A DNA stretch of 64,000 nucleotides from Acidobacteriota bacterium (GCA_030697165.1 JAUYQQ010000019.1:1-64000), one strand, 5' to 3'. Positions 42,419 to 51,626 are shown, counted from the first letter of the stretch. Numbers and translations are program-made. The notes: generated by a model not told the origin, from the letters alone.

Positions 42419-42838
42419 ATGCCGGACGCCACCTTAGCCATTTACCAGATTGACGCCCGCTGGCGGATCGTCAGCGCCAGCGAGCAGTTCTGCCGGACCC
42501 TTCACTGCACCGAGTCGAGCCTGATTGGCCGTGATGCCCGCGAGTTGCTGCGCGAGGACTGGCGCAACGACTTCCGTCACTACGTGGCGCGGGCCCTGGT
42601 GGGCGGCGGTGATGTGGCAGCGACCGTGCCGCTCGTCGCGCCGTGCGGCAAGCAGGCGTGGTTCAAGCACGAGATCGAACCGCTGATCGAGAACGGGATG
42701 ATCGAGGGGTTTCGGGCGTCGATCCGGCCGCAGGCCGTCGCCAAACCCGCGACCACGAAGCCGTGGTGGGAATGGCGGCCGTCGACGTTCAACCAGGTGT
42801 GGGACTTCGAGACCGATCACCTCGCCCAGGCGAGCTAG
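42419..42838 (+). CDS. Lone PAS-domain protein
   Basis: This protein of about 139 residues is a single PAS fold (about 5-105; TLAIYQIDARWRIVSASEQF, LIGRDARELLRED, KHEIEPLIENGMIEGFRASI) with a short Trp-rich tail (KPWWEWRPSTFNQVWDF). It has no output domain. It may be a soluble sensor or an adaptor for one of the kinases. I use ATG 42419 because the PAS fold starts there; the frame is open from 42305. A strong terminator follows. Confidence 0.75.
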   Translation: MPDATLAIYQIDARWRIVSASEQFCRTLHCTESSLIGRDARELLREDWRNDFRHYVARALVGGGDVAATVPLVAPCGKQAWFKHEIEPLIENGMIEGFRASIRPQAVAKPATTKPWWEWRPSTFNQVWDFETDHLAQAS

Positions 42839-42844
42839 CGTGAA

Positions 42845-42866
42845 GGGCCCTCCATGTGGAGGGCCC
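42845..42866. terminator. Perfect hairpin after the PAS gene
   Basis: GGGCCCTCCA (42845-42854) and TGGAGGGCCC (42857-42866) form a perfect ten-base stem. It separates the PAS gene from the convergent ice-binding gene and probably stops both. Confidence 0.8.
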
Positions 42867-42883
42867 CCACTGCGTTGCGGTAA

Positions 42884-44011
42884 TTAGATAGCCGAGCGGC
42901 GCCGCTGCAACTGCATGTAGCCCAACACCAGGAGCCCGAACCCCAGCATCACGGTGAAGACCTGCGGCAAGGTCGGCACTGCAGTCAGCGTCATCATCGT
43001 GTACGCCGCGACCCCGGAACAGCTCGACGGATTGGTCGCCCGGACCTCGAAGTTGTAAACGCCACCTGTACCCGAGGCGAGCGGCATGCCGGAGATCACA
43101 CCAGCGGACGACAGCGACAGACCCGGCGGCAACGCGCCACTGCCGACCAGTCTGTAAGTGTAAGTAGTGTCGGCCGCCAGTCCGTTCCCGGCGGTAATCG
43201 TCTGGCTGTATGCGACGCCGGACGTGGCATTGGGCAAGGTCGGGGGTGCCAGGGTGATCACGGGACAAGTAGTACTGCCGCCGCCACCGCCGCCACCGTC
43301 GGTCGTCGCACATGTCGAGCGCGTCACGGTATTGGAATCCAGCGTAACGGCACCATCCTGCGCCAACAACCGACCTGACACAGTCGCGCTGGTGTTCGCC
43401 GTGATGCTCGTGCGGGCCAGGATATTGCCGACAAAAGCCGTGCTCGTCCCGAGAGTGGCGGAGCTACCTACTCGCCAGAAGACGTTGCACGCCTGCGCGC
43501 CGTTGATCAGGACGACCGACGAGGAAGTGGCCGTGATCAGGGTACTGCCAGACCTGAAGATGAAGACCGCATTGGCGTTGCCTTGGCCATTCAGCGTCAC
43601 CGGACCGGTGATGGACACCGACGACGCGAAACAATGCACCCCCGGCGTAAACGTCCGGTTACCGATGTTCACGTCGCCGGGTCCGGAGTTCGTGGTGCAC
43701 GCCTGAGCCAACAGCGAGTTGGCCGCGGTCGTCGTGGCAGTCTGCGCCGCGAGGGCGCTCGCGCCGCCGCGATCGATGTTGCCGCCGGTCACCAGCCCAG
43801 GCGGAAAACCCGTGACGCTGGTGCCTGGGTGAACACCCACGTCGCCGGTGATTACGCTGGAGCCGGTGTTCGTGACCGTCGTATTGCCCAGGACCGCGAA
43901 GCTGCCCGCGTCGCCCAGCGACGGCGCTGTTTGCGCCAGCACCGTGGATGCCCCGCAGAGGAGCACGACGAGTGTCGCGGCCGCCGTCGTATAGCTTTGT
44001 GTGCGCATCAT
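42884..44011 (-). CDS. Ice-binding-like (DUF3494) surface protein with IPTL-CTERM-type tail
   Basis: This 375-residue protein has a signal peptide (about 1-25, ending VLAQ) and then a DUF3494 beta-solenoid (about 30-235; FAVLGNTTVTNTGSSVITGD, GVHPGTSVTGFPPG). A poly-Gly linker and an Ig/putative He_PIG-like module (GVAYSQTITAGNGL, PPGLSLSSAGVISGMP) follow. The C-terminus is VPTLPQ, a hydrophobic helix and QRRRSAI: the motif-helix-basic plan of exosortase sorting tags (IPTL-CTERM). It should be cleaved and anchored or secreted by an exosortase. The tandem exosortase lies divergently about 0.5 kb away. Confidence 0.85.
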   Translation of the reverse strand: MMRTQSYTTAAATLVVLLCGASTVLAQTAPSLGDAGSFAVLGNTTVTNTGSSVITGDVGVHPGTSVTGFPPGLVTGGNIDRGGASALAAQTATTTAANSLLAQACTTNSGPGDVNIGNRTFTPGVHCFASSVSITGPVTLNGQGNANAVFIFRSGSTLITATSSSVVLINGAQACNVFWRVGSSATLGTSTAFVGNILARTSITANTSATVSGRLLAQDGAVTLDSNTVTRSTCATTDGGGGGGGSTTCPVITLAPPTLPNATSGVAYSQTITAGNGLAADTTYTYRLVGSGALPPGLSLSSAGVISGMPLASGTGGVYNFEVRATNPSSCSGVAAYTMMTLTAVPTLPQVFTVMLGFGLLVLGYMQLQRRRSAI

Positions 44012-44112
44012 AATCCCAACTCCCAATGCTCGAACCTCGGCATGTACTTGAGAGCGTAGCGACTTCAGCCGTTCGATCGGTGTGCTGTATTGCACAGTGT
44101 GCAGGGAAACTC

Positions 44113-44508
44113 ATGAGCTACCGTGAATTAGCTATGCAACGGCCCGAACCACCTCTGCTTTACGCCGCCGAGCTGACTGGTTGCAGCCTGCTCGCCACGT
44201 ACGAGTTCGGCCGGGTCGGCCTCTTGTTTGCTGACGCACTGACCGCCGCGGGCGCGACCGTCGTGCAACAGGTGACGCATCACTTTCCGGGTGCCGGACA
44301 AACCTGCGTGCTGATCCTCGCCGAGTCGCATGCCGTGCTCCACACGTGGCCCGAAACCGGCACCGTGAACCTCGACATCTTCTCGTGCTCGAGCCGGCTG
44401 CAATGCCAGGCCGCCATCGCTGAACTGGGCGAGGTGTTCGGTGCCACGCAGGTTACGGTTCAGGAGATTCCCCGTGCGGACGGACATCGCCACCGGTCCG
44501 ATCCCTAG
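44113..44508 (+). CDS. S-adenosylmethionine decarboxylase proenzyme-like protein
   Basis: This 131-residue protein is a class 1b AdoMet decarboxylase homologue (SpeD/SpeH). The self-cleavage Ser that becomes the pyruvoyl group is in LAESHAVLHTWPET, and the catalytic Cys in LDIFSCSSRLQC. HHFPGAGQTCVLILAES matches the family. The enzyme would supply decarboxylated AdoMet as an aminopropyl donor. No spermidine synthase is nearby; instead it is the first gene of the exosortase operon. AGGG lies seven bases upstream of ATG 44113. Confidence 0.85.
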   Translation: MSYRELAMQRPEPPLLYAAELTGCSLLATYEFGRVGLLFADALTAAGATVVQQVTHHFPGAGQTCVLILAESHAVLHTWPETGTVNLDIFSCSSRLQCQAAIAELGEVFGATQVTVQEIPRADGHRHRSDP

Positions 44509-45793
44509 CGCGCGATTCGTCCTGTCGGCCATGGCCGGCAGCCTCGCGTTGTTTGGCGCGTTGCGGTTGCCGTGGACCGAGGCCGTGCTGCTGCTGCCGC
44601 TCACGCGAGCGCAGGGCGTGCTGGCTGAGCGCCTGTTTGGCGCGCCCTCGCTGCCCGTACAAATCACACTCGAATGCAGTGGCGCCGAGGTGCTGGCCCT
44701 CTGTGCCGGCGCGGTACTGGCCTATCCCGTGCGCTGGCGCGCCCGACTCGCGGGCGCGGCCGTCGGCATCGGCCTGATCCTCCTCCTCAACACGCTGCGC
44801 ATCGGGACCCTGGGCCTGGTCGTCGCCTCGCCGGTGTGGTTCAACCGGCTGCATCTGTTTCTGTGGCCGACGCTGCTCACCCTGGTGGTGGCCGGGTATG
44901 TGTTTGCGTGGATGGCGCTCGCGGATCGCGGTGCTCGCAAAGTCTCGTCGACGCGGGCGGCGTTTCCCGTGCTGGCCGCGGTCTTCCTGATCGCGTTTGC
45001 GGTCGCCTCGCCTTGGTATCTCGAGAGCCCCGGAGTACTCGCGCTTGGTGGCGTGATCGCCACGGCTGCAGCCGCCCTCTTGAGCGGTGTGGGGATGAGC
45101 GCGTACGCGGTCTCGAACGTGCTGGTGACCTCCCGAGGCGCCTTTATCGTGACTCAGGAGTGCGTCACGACGCCGTTGATTCCGATCTACCTCGCCGCCG
45201 TCGGCGCCTATGCCGTCAACTGGCGGTGGCTGGTGGCAGGAGTCATGGCGGCAGCGCCGTTGTTCACCGCACTCGGCATCGCGAGGTTGCTGGTAGTCGC
45301 GTTGCCGGCAGCGGTCGTGGCCTCACCGACGTTCCTGGTGCATGCCTTCTATCAATTGCTGCTCGGCGCCGTCGTCGTGGTCGGCGCCGCGGTGTGGCGT
45401 CACGGCCGTGCCACCGCGACCCCGTTTGCGGCCACCGGCCTGGCGATCGGCGGACTGGCCATGGTTCTGCTCGCCATGGCGGGTGCCCGGCTTACCGCCA
45501 CGATCTGGTTCACCGCGCACGACGATCCGCAGGGCGCCATCCAGTTCCTGCCAGCGTTCCAAGTAGGCCTCTACCTGGCGTTGTGGGCGGCCGCTTTCAC
45601 CATGGTCCGCTGGACGCACCTCGTGGCGGGCCTCGCCGTATTGGCCGTCACGCAGGTGGCGGTGATGTTCGCCCTTCATGCGCTCACCGTCGCGGCCTAC
45701 ACCGTGCACGTGCGCGACATCAGGGCGTGGGCCGTCGTAGCGCCCGTGCTGATCCTGGCGGCGGTGGCCGGCCATGCGCGCGCGGGCCGTTGA
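44474..45793 (+). CDS. Tandem (two-module) exosortase
   Basis: This 439-residue polytopic membrane protein contains two exosortase-like catalytic sets in one chain. Module one: C68 (LECSGAEVL), R109 (NTLRIGTLG), H127 (NRLHLFLWP). Module two: C230 (QECVTTPLIPIYL), R271 (GIARLLVVALP), H290 (LVHAFYQLL). Spacings are 41/18 and 41/19 residues, nearly identical. Exosortases normally have one set in 170-300 residues and cut CTERM tags in the inner membrane. A C-terminal helical region (about 300-439) is extra. GTG 44474 has AGGAG eight bases upstream and lies inside the end of the speD-like gene. Confidence 0.8.
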   Translation: MRTDIATGPIPSARFVLSAMAGSLALFGALRLPWTEAVLLLPLTRAQGVLAERLFGAPSLPVQITLECSGAEVLALCAGAVLAYPVRWRARLAGAAVGIGLILLLNTLRIGTLGLVVASPVWFNRLHLFLWPTLLTLVVAGYVFAWMALADRGARKVSSTRAAFPVLAAVFLIAFAVASPWYLESPGVLALGGVIATAAAALLSGVGMSAYAVSNVLVTSRGAFIVTQECVTTPLIPIYLAAVGAYAVNWRWLVAGVMAAAPLFTALGIARLLVVALPAAVVASPTFLVHAFYQLLLGAVVVVGAAVWRHGRATATPFAATGLAIGGLAMVLLAMAGARLTATIWFTAHDDPQGAIQFLPAFQVGLYLALWAAAFTMVRWTHLVAGLAVLAVTQVAVMFALHALTVAAYTVHVRDIRAWAVVAPVLILAAVAGHARAGR

Positions 45794-47741
45794 ACTTGGC
45801 GGCATCACGGCCATCGCAGCGATCCTCACGCTGCTGATCGCAGCCCCCGTCCTGCGCGCGCCGTCGGATCGCATCTTCGGCATGGAACTCGTGGGACGCC
45901 ACCACGATCCCTTCACGATGATGCAACAGTTCACGCGCCCGCTCGGCGCGAGTCCCGGCAACCAACCACTCACGGGCGTGACCGGCGGACTCTTGGCGCG
46001 AGCCGCGGGCGGCGTGGCCGCCTACAATTGGCTGGTCCTGCTCAGCTTCCCGCTGGCCGCCGCGGCGGCGTACCTGCTGGCCCGACACCTTCGGCTCTCG
46101 CCACCGGCGGCCGCCATCGTGGCGTGCGCCTTCGCCTTCTCGCCGTTTCATTTCGCCCACGCCGCGTATCATCCGCACATCGCCCAGGTGCAATGGATTC
46201 CCCTCTACCTGCTCGCCCTCTGGCGCTGCCTTGACACCGCCAGCCTCGGCGCGGTGACCGCGCTGACAGCAGCGACGATGGCGGTGGGGCTGTCGAACTA
46301 TTACGGCGGGTTCATTGCCGCCGTGATCACGCCGGTCGCGGTCGCGGCGTACTGGACCGTCACGCGGCGCACGGCCGCGCCGGCCGGACGACGCCTTGCC
46401 ATCACCGTGGCCACGCTCGTGGTGATCGTGACGGCCGGATCGATCTATGCGTGGTGGGCCATCGATCAGGTCGTGAACGATGGCGCGGTGGCAACCGCCA
46501 GCCGCCTGGATCTGTTTCGCTATAGCGCCAAGTGGTGGAGCTACCTCGTGCCACCGGCGGCCCACCCGCTGCTGGGACCGACGGTGATTCGCTTCTGGTC
46601 GTCGGCCGGCGTCGACCGGGGCCTGCTCGAGCAACAGCTCAGCCTCGGCTGGGGCCTGATCGGACTGGCACTCGTCGCGGTCGGGTGGTGGTCAGCGCGG
46701 TGGCGGGGCGGCGGGGCGCTCGTCTTCGTGCCGGTGCTGGTCCTCCTAGCAGCCGCTGCCTTGCTCTGTTCGCTCTCTCCCGAGCGAACCATCGGCGGGG
46801 TCACGATGACGCGGCCATCAGCGTGGCTGTATGAAGTCCTGCCGATGTTCCGCTCGTATGCGCGATTCGGAGTGGTGGTGCAGTTGATGACGGCCCTGCT
46901 CGCCGGGATTGGTGCCGAGCAACTGTGGCGCTTCGGGGGGGGGCGCGGACGGGCCTTGTGCGCAGCGTTGCTCGCCATTGCCGGTGCCGAGTACGTGGTG
47001 TCGCCGGCCGCGCTCTGGCGCGACGTGCTGCCAACGTCGGCTCATCGCTGGGTCATGCAACAGCCGGACCCGCTGCGTGCACTTGACTGCGCACCGCTCA
47101 GCGCCTCGATGGCTTCGGTTCCCTGGCTGACGGGCGATCGGGTCGTGCTGGCCAGCGCCAGCCTCGCCGACTGCGACGAGCCCGGCCTGGCGGCGAAGCT
47201 TGCCGCGCTAGGATACACGCACGTGCTGGAACACATCGAGGCGGCGTTGGAGCCCGGTACCGGGCCGGCCACGGACCGGACGGGCTTGCGGCTGAGCGCC
47301 AGTTTCGCCGACAGCCGGATTTACGCCGTGACCGCTCCCCGTCCAACGCTTTACACCGGCATCGTCACCGGCTTCTGGCCACGCGAACACGACGCCTGGT
47401 GGTCGTGGCGATGGATGGGGACCGAAGCGACCTGGGTCGTCATTAACACCGTCGGCCTCGCGAAAGCGGTCACGCTGGACGTGGAGCTTTCGGCGTTCGC
47501 ACACGACCGGCAACTGATCGTAGCGTTGAATGGTGTCGACGTCCAGGCGCTGCACATCGAGCCGGCGCGGCGGTCCCATCGCATCGGTCCGTTTATCGTT
47601 CAGCCCGGCGCGCACGAACTGCGCTTTCGCTCGGCCGAAGCACCGACGGTCGCCGACCAGGTCATCCACAACGGCGATCGCCGCGCGCTGTCGGTGGCCA
47701 TCGGCGACTGGAGGTGGCGGGTCGTGGGCGACGAACCATGA
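45774..47741 (+). CDS. Polytopic membrane protein, GT-C glycosyltransferase-like
   Basis: This 655-residue protein has about ten membrane helices in residues 1-410, then a soluble domain of about 240 residues with a beta-sandwich-like C-terminus (VTLDVELSAFAHDRQLIVAL). The first periplasmic loop contains RHHDPF, an Asp position typical of lipid-phosphate-sugar (GT-C) transferases, and HAAYHPHIAQVQWIPLYLLA follows. The family is not certain. Its start lies inside the exosortase gene and its stop overlaps the methyltransferase in ATGA. So it is part of the exosortase operon and may modify the sorted protein or its anchor. Confidence 0.7.
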   Translation: MRARAVELGGITAIAAILTLLIAAPVLRAPSDRIFGMELVGRHHDPFTMMQQFTRPLGASPGNQPLTGVTGGLLARAAGGVAAYNWLVLLSFPLAAAAAYLLARHLRLSPPAAAIVACAFAFSPFHFAHAAYHPHIAQVQWIPLYLLALWRCLDTASLGAVTALTAATMAVGLSNYYGGFIAAVITPVAVAAYWTVTRRTAAPAGRRLAITVATLVVIVTAGSIYAWWAIDQVVNDGAVATASRLDLFRYSAKWWSYLVPPAAHPLLGPTVIRFWSSAGVDRGLLEQQLSLGWGLIGLALVAVGWWSARWRGGGALVFVPVLVLLAAAALLCSLSPERTIGGVTMTRPSAWLYEVLPMFRSYARFGVVVQLMTALLAGIGAEQLWRFGGGRGRALCAALLAIAGAEYVVSPAALWRDVLPTSAHRWVMQQPDPLRALDCAPLSASMASVPWLTGDRVVLASASLADCDEPGLAAKLAALGYTHVLEHIEAALEPGTGPATDRTGLRLSASFADSRIYAVTAPRPTLYTGIVTGFWPREHDAWWSWRWMGTEATWVVINTVGLAKAVTLDVELSAFAHDRQLIVALNGVDVQALHIEPARRSHRIGPFIVQPGAHELRFRSAEAPTVADQVIHNGDRRALSVAIGDWRWRVVGDEP

Positions 47742-48562
47742 TGACACCGTCTCGCTATCGCGAGTTCTGGGCCGGGGTCGGGGAACGCTTTCCGGACCTG
47801 ACCGGGGCCGCCTCGACACGCTACTACGCCGCGAACGAACAACGGTTGTTCACCGAGCACTTCCCTGCGCTCGACGGCCTGACCATCCTGAAGACCGATC
47901 TTTGGGATGAAGCCAGGAACACGCGCATCCTCGTGTGGGCCGGCTGTCGGGGCGCCCGTGCATTCGGCGTCGACATCTCCATGCCGACCGTGCAACTCGC
48001 GCGGCGGGCGTTTCGTGACGCCGGACTGATCCCGGGCCTGTCGAGCGCGGCTGGCGACGTTCGCGCCCTGCCCTTTGCGGACGGCAGCTTCGACGCGATC
48101 TATTCCATGGGCACCATCGAGCACTTTGACGAGACCGAGCAGGCCGTCGCCGAAATGGTGCGGGTCCTCAAGCCCGGCGGCCGGGCGATCATCGGCGTGC
48201 CGAACCGGCACGATCCGTTCCTGCGCCCGCTGCTGGTGGCCGCTCTGTACTCGGTGGGCCTCTATGGCTATGGCTACGAGAAGTCGTATTCGCGGCGGGC
48301 GTTGCGGCAGATGCTGGAACGGGCAGGCCTTGAAGTCGTCGCCGAAACCGCCATCCTCTTCATCCCCGGGTGGCTGCGCATGCTCGACTTGTTCGTGCAC
48401 GCCTGGTGCCGCCCGCTGGCGTGGATCACGGCGGCGCTGGTGCAGCCGTTTGTGTATCTCGATCGCCATGTGCCGGCGGTGCGCCGCCACGGCTACCTGC
48501 TGGCGACGGTAGTGCGGAAGCCGCTTACCGCGGGCTCGCCGGCTGCGGCCACGGCACCGTAA
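47738..48562 (+). CDS. SAM-dependent methyltransferase of the exosortase operon
   Basis: This 274-residue protein is a class I methyltransferase (Methyltransf_11 type). The SAM region is unusual: TDLWDEARNTRILVWAGCRG lacks a clean glycine-rich motif I, while AFGVDIS, PFADGSFDAIYSMGTIEHF and MVRVLKPGGRAIIGVPN are normal motifs. The C-terminal 90 residues contain hydrophobic segments (WLRMLDLFVHAWCRPLAWIT) that may sit at the membrane. The substrate is unknown. Its last 38 bases overlap the convergent phosphoesterase gene. Confidence 0.8.
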   Translation: MMTPSRYREFWAGVGERFPDLTGAASTRYYAANEQRLFTEHFPALDGLTILKTDLWDEARNTRILVWAGCRGARAFGVDISMPTVQLARRAFRDAGLIPGLSSAAGDVRALPFADGSFDAIYSMGTIEHFDETEQAVAEMVRVLKPGGRAIIGVPNRHDPFLRPLLVAALYSVGLYGYGYEKSYSRRALRQMLERAGLEVVAETAILFIPGWLRMLDLFVHAWCRPLAWITAALVQPFVYLDRHVPAVRRHGYLLATVVRKPLTAGSPAAATAP

Positions 48563-50903
48563 ACTCCACCGGCTGGTCGGCCGACCGGTTCACCGGCTTG
48601 GAGTCGCCGCCGACCTGGATGTCGCGCCAGCGGAGCGGACCGTCGACCCCATGCAAGGCGAGCGTCACCTGCTGCGCGGACCGCTCCACGCGCACTTCCA
48701 TGAAGCTCTGGTAGAACGGCGCGCGGTTGAAGTCAAAGACCGCCGACAGCGCCTCGACCGAGAACGGCCACGCGCCGAAGCGGCGCACCCACCACCACGC
48801 CGGCCACTTCCACCACGGCGTCTCATTCGCCAGCTTGGCCGCCACGGCATCGGTGCGCGGGTAGAAGGCGTAGTCACGCACCGGCGGCTGCGCCGGCCAG
48901 TCGAGCGCGGTGCCGATGCTCAAGTACGCGCCGCCACCGCCATTCACGAAGTGGCGTGCCCCCTCCTCGCCCGGCTCACGGTAGTACTCGAAGTCGTGGG
49001 TGTCGCCGGCCATCACGACGGCCACGCGGTACTCGCGCAGCAGGTCGTGCAACGCGGCAAACGCCGGGTCGCCCGCGCCGGTGTAGGCGCCGCCGGCATA
49101 GAACGGATGGCCGAGAATGACCATCGTGAAATGGCCGCGGCTGCGCTCGAGCGCCGCCCGCAGCCAGGCCAGCTGCCGATCGTCGAGACGGCGCAGCGCG
49201 CCGGTGTCGGCGGCAATCAGCGAGAAGCCGCCGCTCTGCATCTCGAAGAACGGCGCCTGTTGGTGCGCGGCCGAGACGCCGTACAGCGACCGTAACCGCG
49301 CGGCATCGGCAATCAACCGCTCGATGCGTTCGTCGGTCGTGCTCGACAGGTTCAGGTCGGCGTCCACCCGCGCGCGCATCGCGGCGCGGGCGCGGTCGGG
49401 CGCCATCAGGTTCGCGGCAAAGCCATCGAGCGCGTTGAACCAGTCGTGGTTGCCGGGAATGGCGTAGATCGGCTTGCCGATTCCCTTGAAGGGCAGGTAG
49501 AAGTTGGCCTCGTAGTCGCGCATCGCGCCGTCCGGGTAGACCACGTCGGAGGCAATCACCACGAACTTCACCGCGTCCTGGCCGGCCGTGACCAACAGCC
49601 GGTCGCGCAACGAATGCTGCGAGGGGTCGCCCTCGCCCGGGTCGCCAATCACGATGAACGAGAAGTCGCCCTCGGCTGGCACGCCGGGTGGCTGCACCGT
49701 GAACAAGCCCGGCTGCCCCGGGTCGGCCGTACCCTCGCGCTCGAGCACCGCGCCGATCATCGCGTGGCGCCACACGTCGGTGCGCGACTCCGCGACCTTC
49801 TGCCACACCGCCGACGCCCAGTTTTCGCTATTGAAGTACCACGAAAATCCCCAGATCGGGTTCACCGCGATCAGCACGGCGGTCAGCGGCAGGCCGGCGC
49901 GGATGGCCTGGCGCACGGCGCCGTGCAGCGTGTTGTTCTCGCGATCGCGCGCCACGTTACGCCGCAGGCGCCGCTCGGCCCAGAACCGCAACGCCCGCTC
50001 GCTCCACCGCTGCGACTGCTCAGGGGATCGATCGTGCAGCATCCGCAACCACACCAGCCGCTCCATCGGGCGGGTCACCCGCTGCAGCGCCAGGTCGAAC
50101 GGAAAGATCACCACGATCGCCAACAGCAGCGACACCACCACGTCGCCGGCCGTCGCCACCGCCGGCGACACCATCCCGAGCAGCGTCCATTCGGCATCGA
50201 GCCGGCCGACGTGGATGGCGAAGAACACGATCACAAAGATCACGCTCCAATAGAGATCCGACGGCGTCTGCGCGCGGGCGTCAGCGATCGCCTCCCGATG
50301 GATGAACCCGATCAGTGGGTGTGGCCCGAGACCGAGCGCGCGATTCGGATGCTCGTCTTCGATGCGCGCGAACTCGTCGGCGTCGATCGGCATCGGCGCG
50401 AACATCGCGTGCCAGCCCGACGCCGCCATGCGCAAGCCGAGGACGATGCCGAAGCCCAGTGGTCCCAGCGTGTCGCGCAACAGCCACACCAGCAGCGCAA
50501 TGCCGACGTTCGCGCTGCCATTGAGGAAATCCCACAGCCGGCTGCCCGGCGTCGTGCCGCGGACGGCGCGGACAATGTTCACTCCGCCGTCGGCGAGCAA
50601 GACGAGGCTCACCAGGATCAGCAGGCCGGAGAACACCAGGGCGTTCTGGAACGAAATGAGCACGCCGGCCAGCACCGAGAATGCGCCGCTGCTGTAATGG
50701 AAATGCCGCCCTTCGGACACCCACGCATCGACCAGCTCGATGATCCCGGAGAGCAGGATCGCGATCCCGACGATCGCCAGGCCCCACACCGACGAGAACA
50801 GCGGTGCCAGCACGGCGACCGCGCCGAGCAGGAACAACAGGACGCCGCGGAACTGGGCGCGATTCGGCACGCCCGGCCATGGTAGCCGATTGATGGCGGT
50901 CAT
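48525..50903 (-). CDS. Membrane-bound calcineurin-like phosphoesterase with HdeD-like N-terminus
   Basis: This 792-residue protein has an N-terminal HdeD/DUF308-like bundle of six helices (about 15-175; GVLLFLLGAVAVLAPLFSSV) and two or three more helices (about 220-275). A metallophosphatase domain (about 400-660) follows. Metal-ligand motifs are VIGDPGEGDP, ASDVVYPDGA, PGNHDW, LGHPFYAGG and AGDTHDFEYY. The C-terminal 120 residues are beta-rich. The substrate is unknown; it may hydrolyse phosphate esters at the membrane. It stands alone with a terminal overlap with the methyltransferase gene. Confidence 0.85.
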   Translation of the reverse strand: MTAINRLPWPGVPNRAQFRGVLLFLLGAVAVLAPLFSSVWGLAIVGIAILLSGIIELVDAWVSEGRHFHYSSGAFSVLAGVLISFQNALVFSGLLILVSLVLLADGGVNIVRAVRGTTPGSRLWDFLNGSANVGIALLVWLLRDTLGPLGFGIVLGLRMAASGWHAMFAPMPIDADEFARIEDEHPNRALGLGPHPLIGFIHREAIADARAQTPSDLYWSVIFVIVFFAIHVGRLDAEWTLLGMVSPAVATAGDVVVSLLLAIVVIFPFDLALQRVTRPMERLVWLRMLHDRSPEQSQRWSERALRFWAERRLRRNVARDRENNTLHGAVRQAIRAGLPLTAVLIAVNPIWGFSWYFNSENWASAVWQKVAESRTDVWRHAMIGAVLEREGTADPGQPGLFTVQPPGVPAEGDFSFIVIGDPGEGDPSQHSLRDRLLVTAGQDAVKFVVIASDVVYPDGAMRDYEANFYLPFKGIGKPIYAIPGNHDWFNALDGFAANLMAPDRARAAMRARVDADLNLSSTTDERIERLIADAARLRSLYGVSAAHQQAPFFEMQSGGFSLIAADTGALRRLDDRQLAWLRAALERSRGHFTMVILGHPFYAGGAYTGAGDPAFAALHDLLREYRVAVVMAGDTHDFEYYREPGEEGARHFVNGGGGAYLSIGTALDWPAQPPVRDYAFYPRTDAVAAKLANETPWWKWPAWWWVRRFGAWPFSVEALSAVFDFNRAPFYQSFMEVRVERSAQQVTLALHGVDGPLRWRDIQVGGDSKPVNRSADQPVEFTVPWPQPASPR

Positions 50904-50969
50904 TCCTGGCCTTGACGGCAGTCCCGATGCGGGGCAGGATCAACTTCTCGACTGTTGAAGAGGGACCCC

Positions 50970-51203
<234 letters not shown>

Positions 51204-51207
51204 GAGA

Positions 51208-51289
51208 TAGGGTGCCTAGGGTGCCTGAGGTGCCTAGGGTGCCTGAGGTGCCCAGGGTGCCTGGGGTGCCTAGGGTGCCTGAGGTGCCG
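51208..51289. repeat. AGGGTGCC-type tandem array
   Basis: About nine units of nine to ten bases (TAGGGTGCC, TGAGGTGCC, CAGGGTGCC) fill the gap between the SEC-C and DUF952 genes. The array continues into the DUF952 gene, where it forms the last codons and the TAG stop. The unit is the same as at 17536-17598. Confidence 0.85.
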
Positions 51290-51626
51290 GATCCAGTTCG
51301 GGAAACACGTGCGCGCCGTCGGCGTCGAGCGGCAACGGCTTGACCCAGTGCACGGCCGTCAGCGGCAGCGGCCCATAGAGATGCGGAAACAGGTCGCCGC
51401 CACGTGACGGCTCCCACTGCAGGTCGAGGCCAGAGGTCGACACGGCCACCAGCAGGAGGTCAGCGGCGTCAGCGAAATGCCTGGCCGCGGTCTCGCGCAC
51501 CTGGGCCGCCGTGGAGAAGTGAAGAAAGCCATCCTGCCGATCGACCGGCGAGCCGGTGAAGGCGCCCTGCTCCACCGCGTCGCGCCACAGTGACTCCGGC
51601 ACGATCTTGAAGATGACGGGGGTCAC
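51270..51626 (-). CDS. DUF952 family protein
   Basis: This 118-residue cytoplasmic protein matches the DUF952 family: VIFKIVPESLWRDAVEQGAF near the start, DGFLHFSTAAQVRETAARHF in the middle and FPHLYGPLPLTAVHWVKPLP near the end. The conserved HFS and HLYG are probable active-site residues; the family resembles ADP-ribosyltransferase folds, but function is unproven. GTG 51626 overlaps the upstream stop in GTGA. The final residues PAPQAP and the stop are encoded by a tandem-repeat array. Confidence 0.85.
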   Translation of the reverse strand: MTPVIFKIVPESLWRDAVEQGAFTGSPVDRQDGFLHFSTAAQVRETAARHFADAADLLLVAVSTSGLDLQWEPSRGGDLFPHLYGPLPLTAVHWVKPLPLDADGAHVFPELDPAPQAP

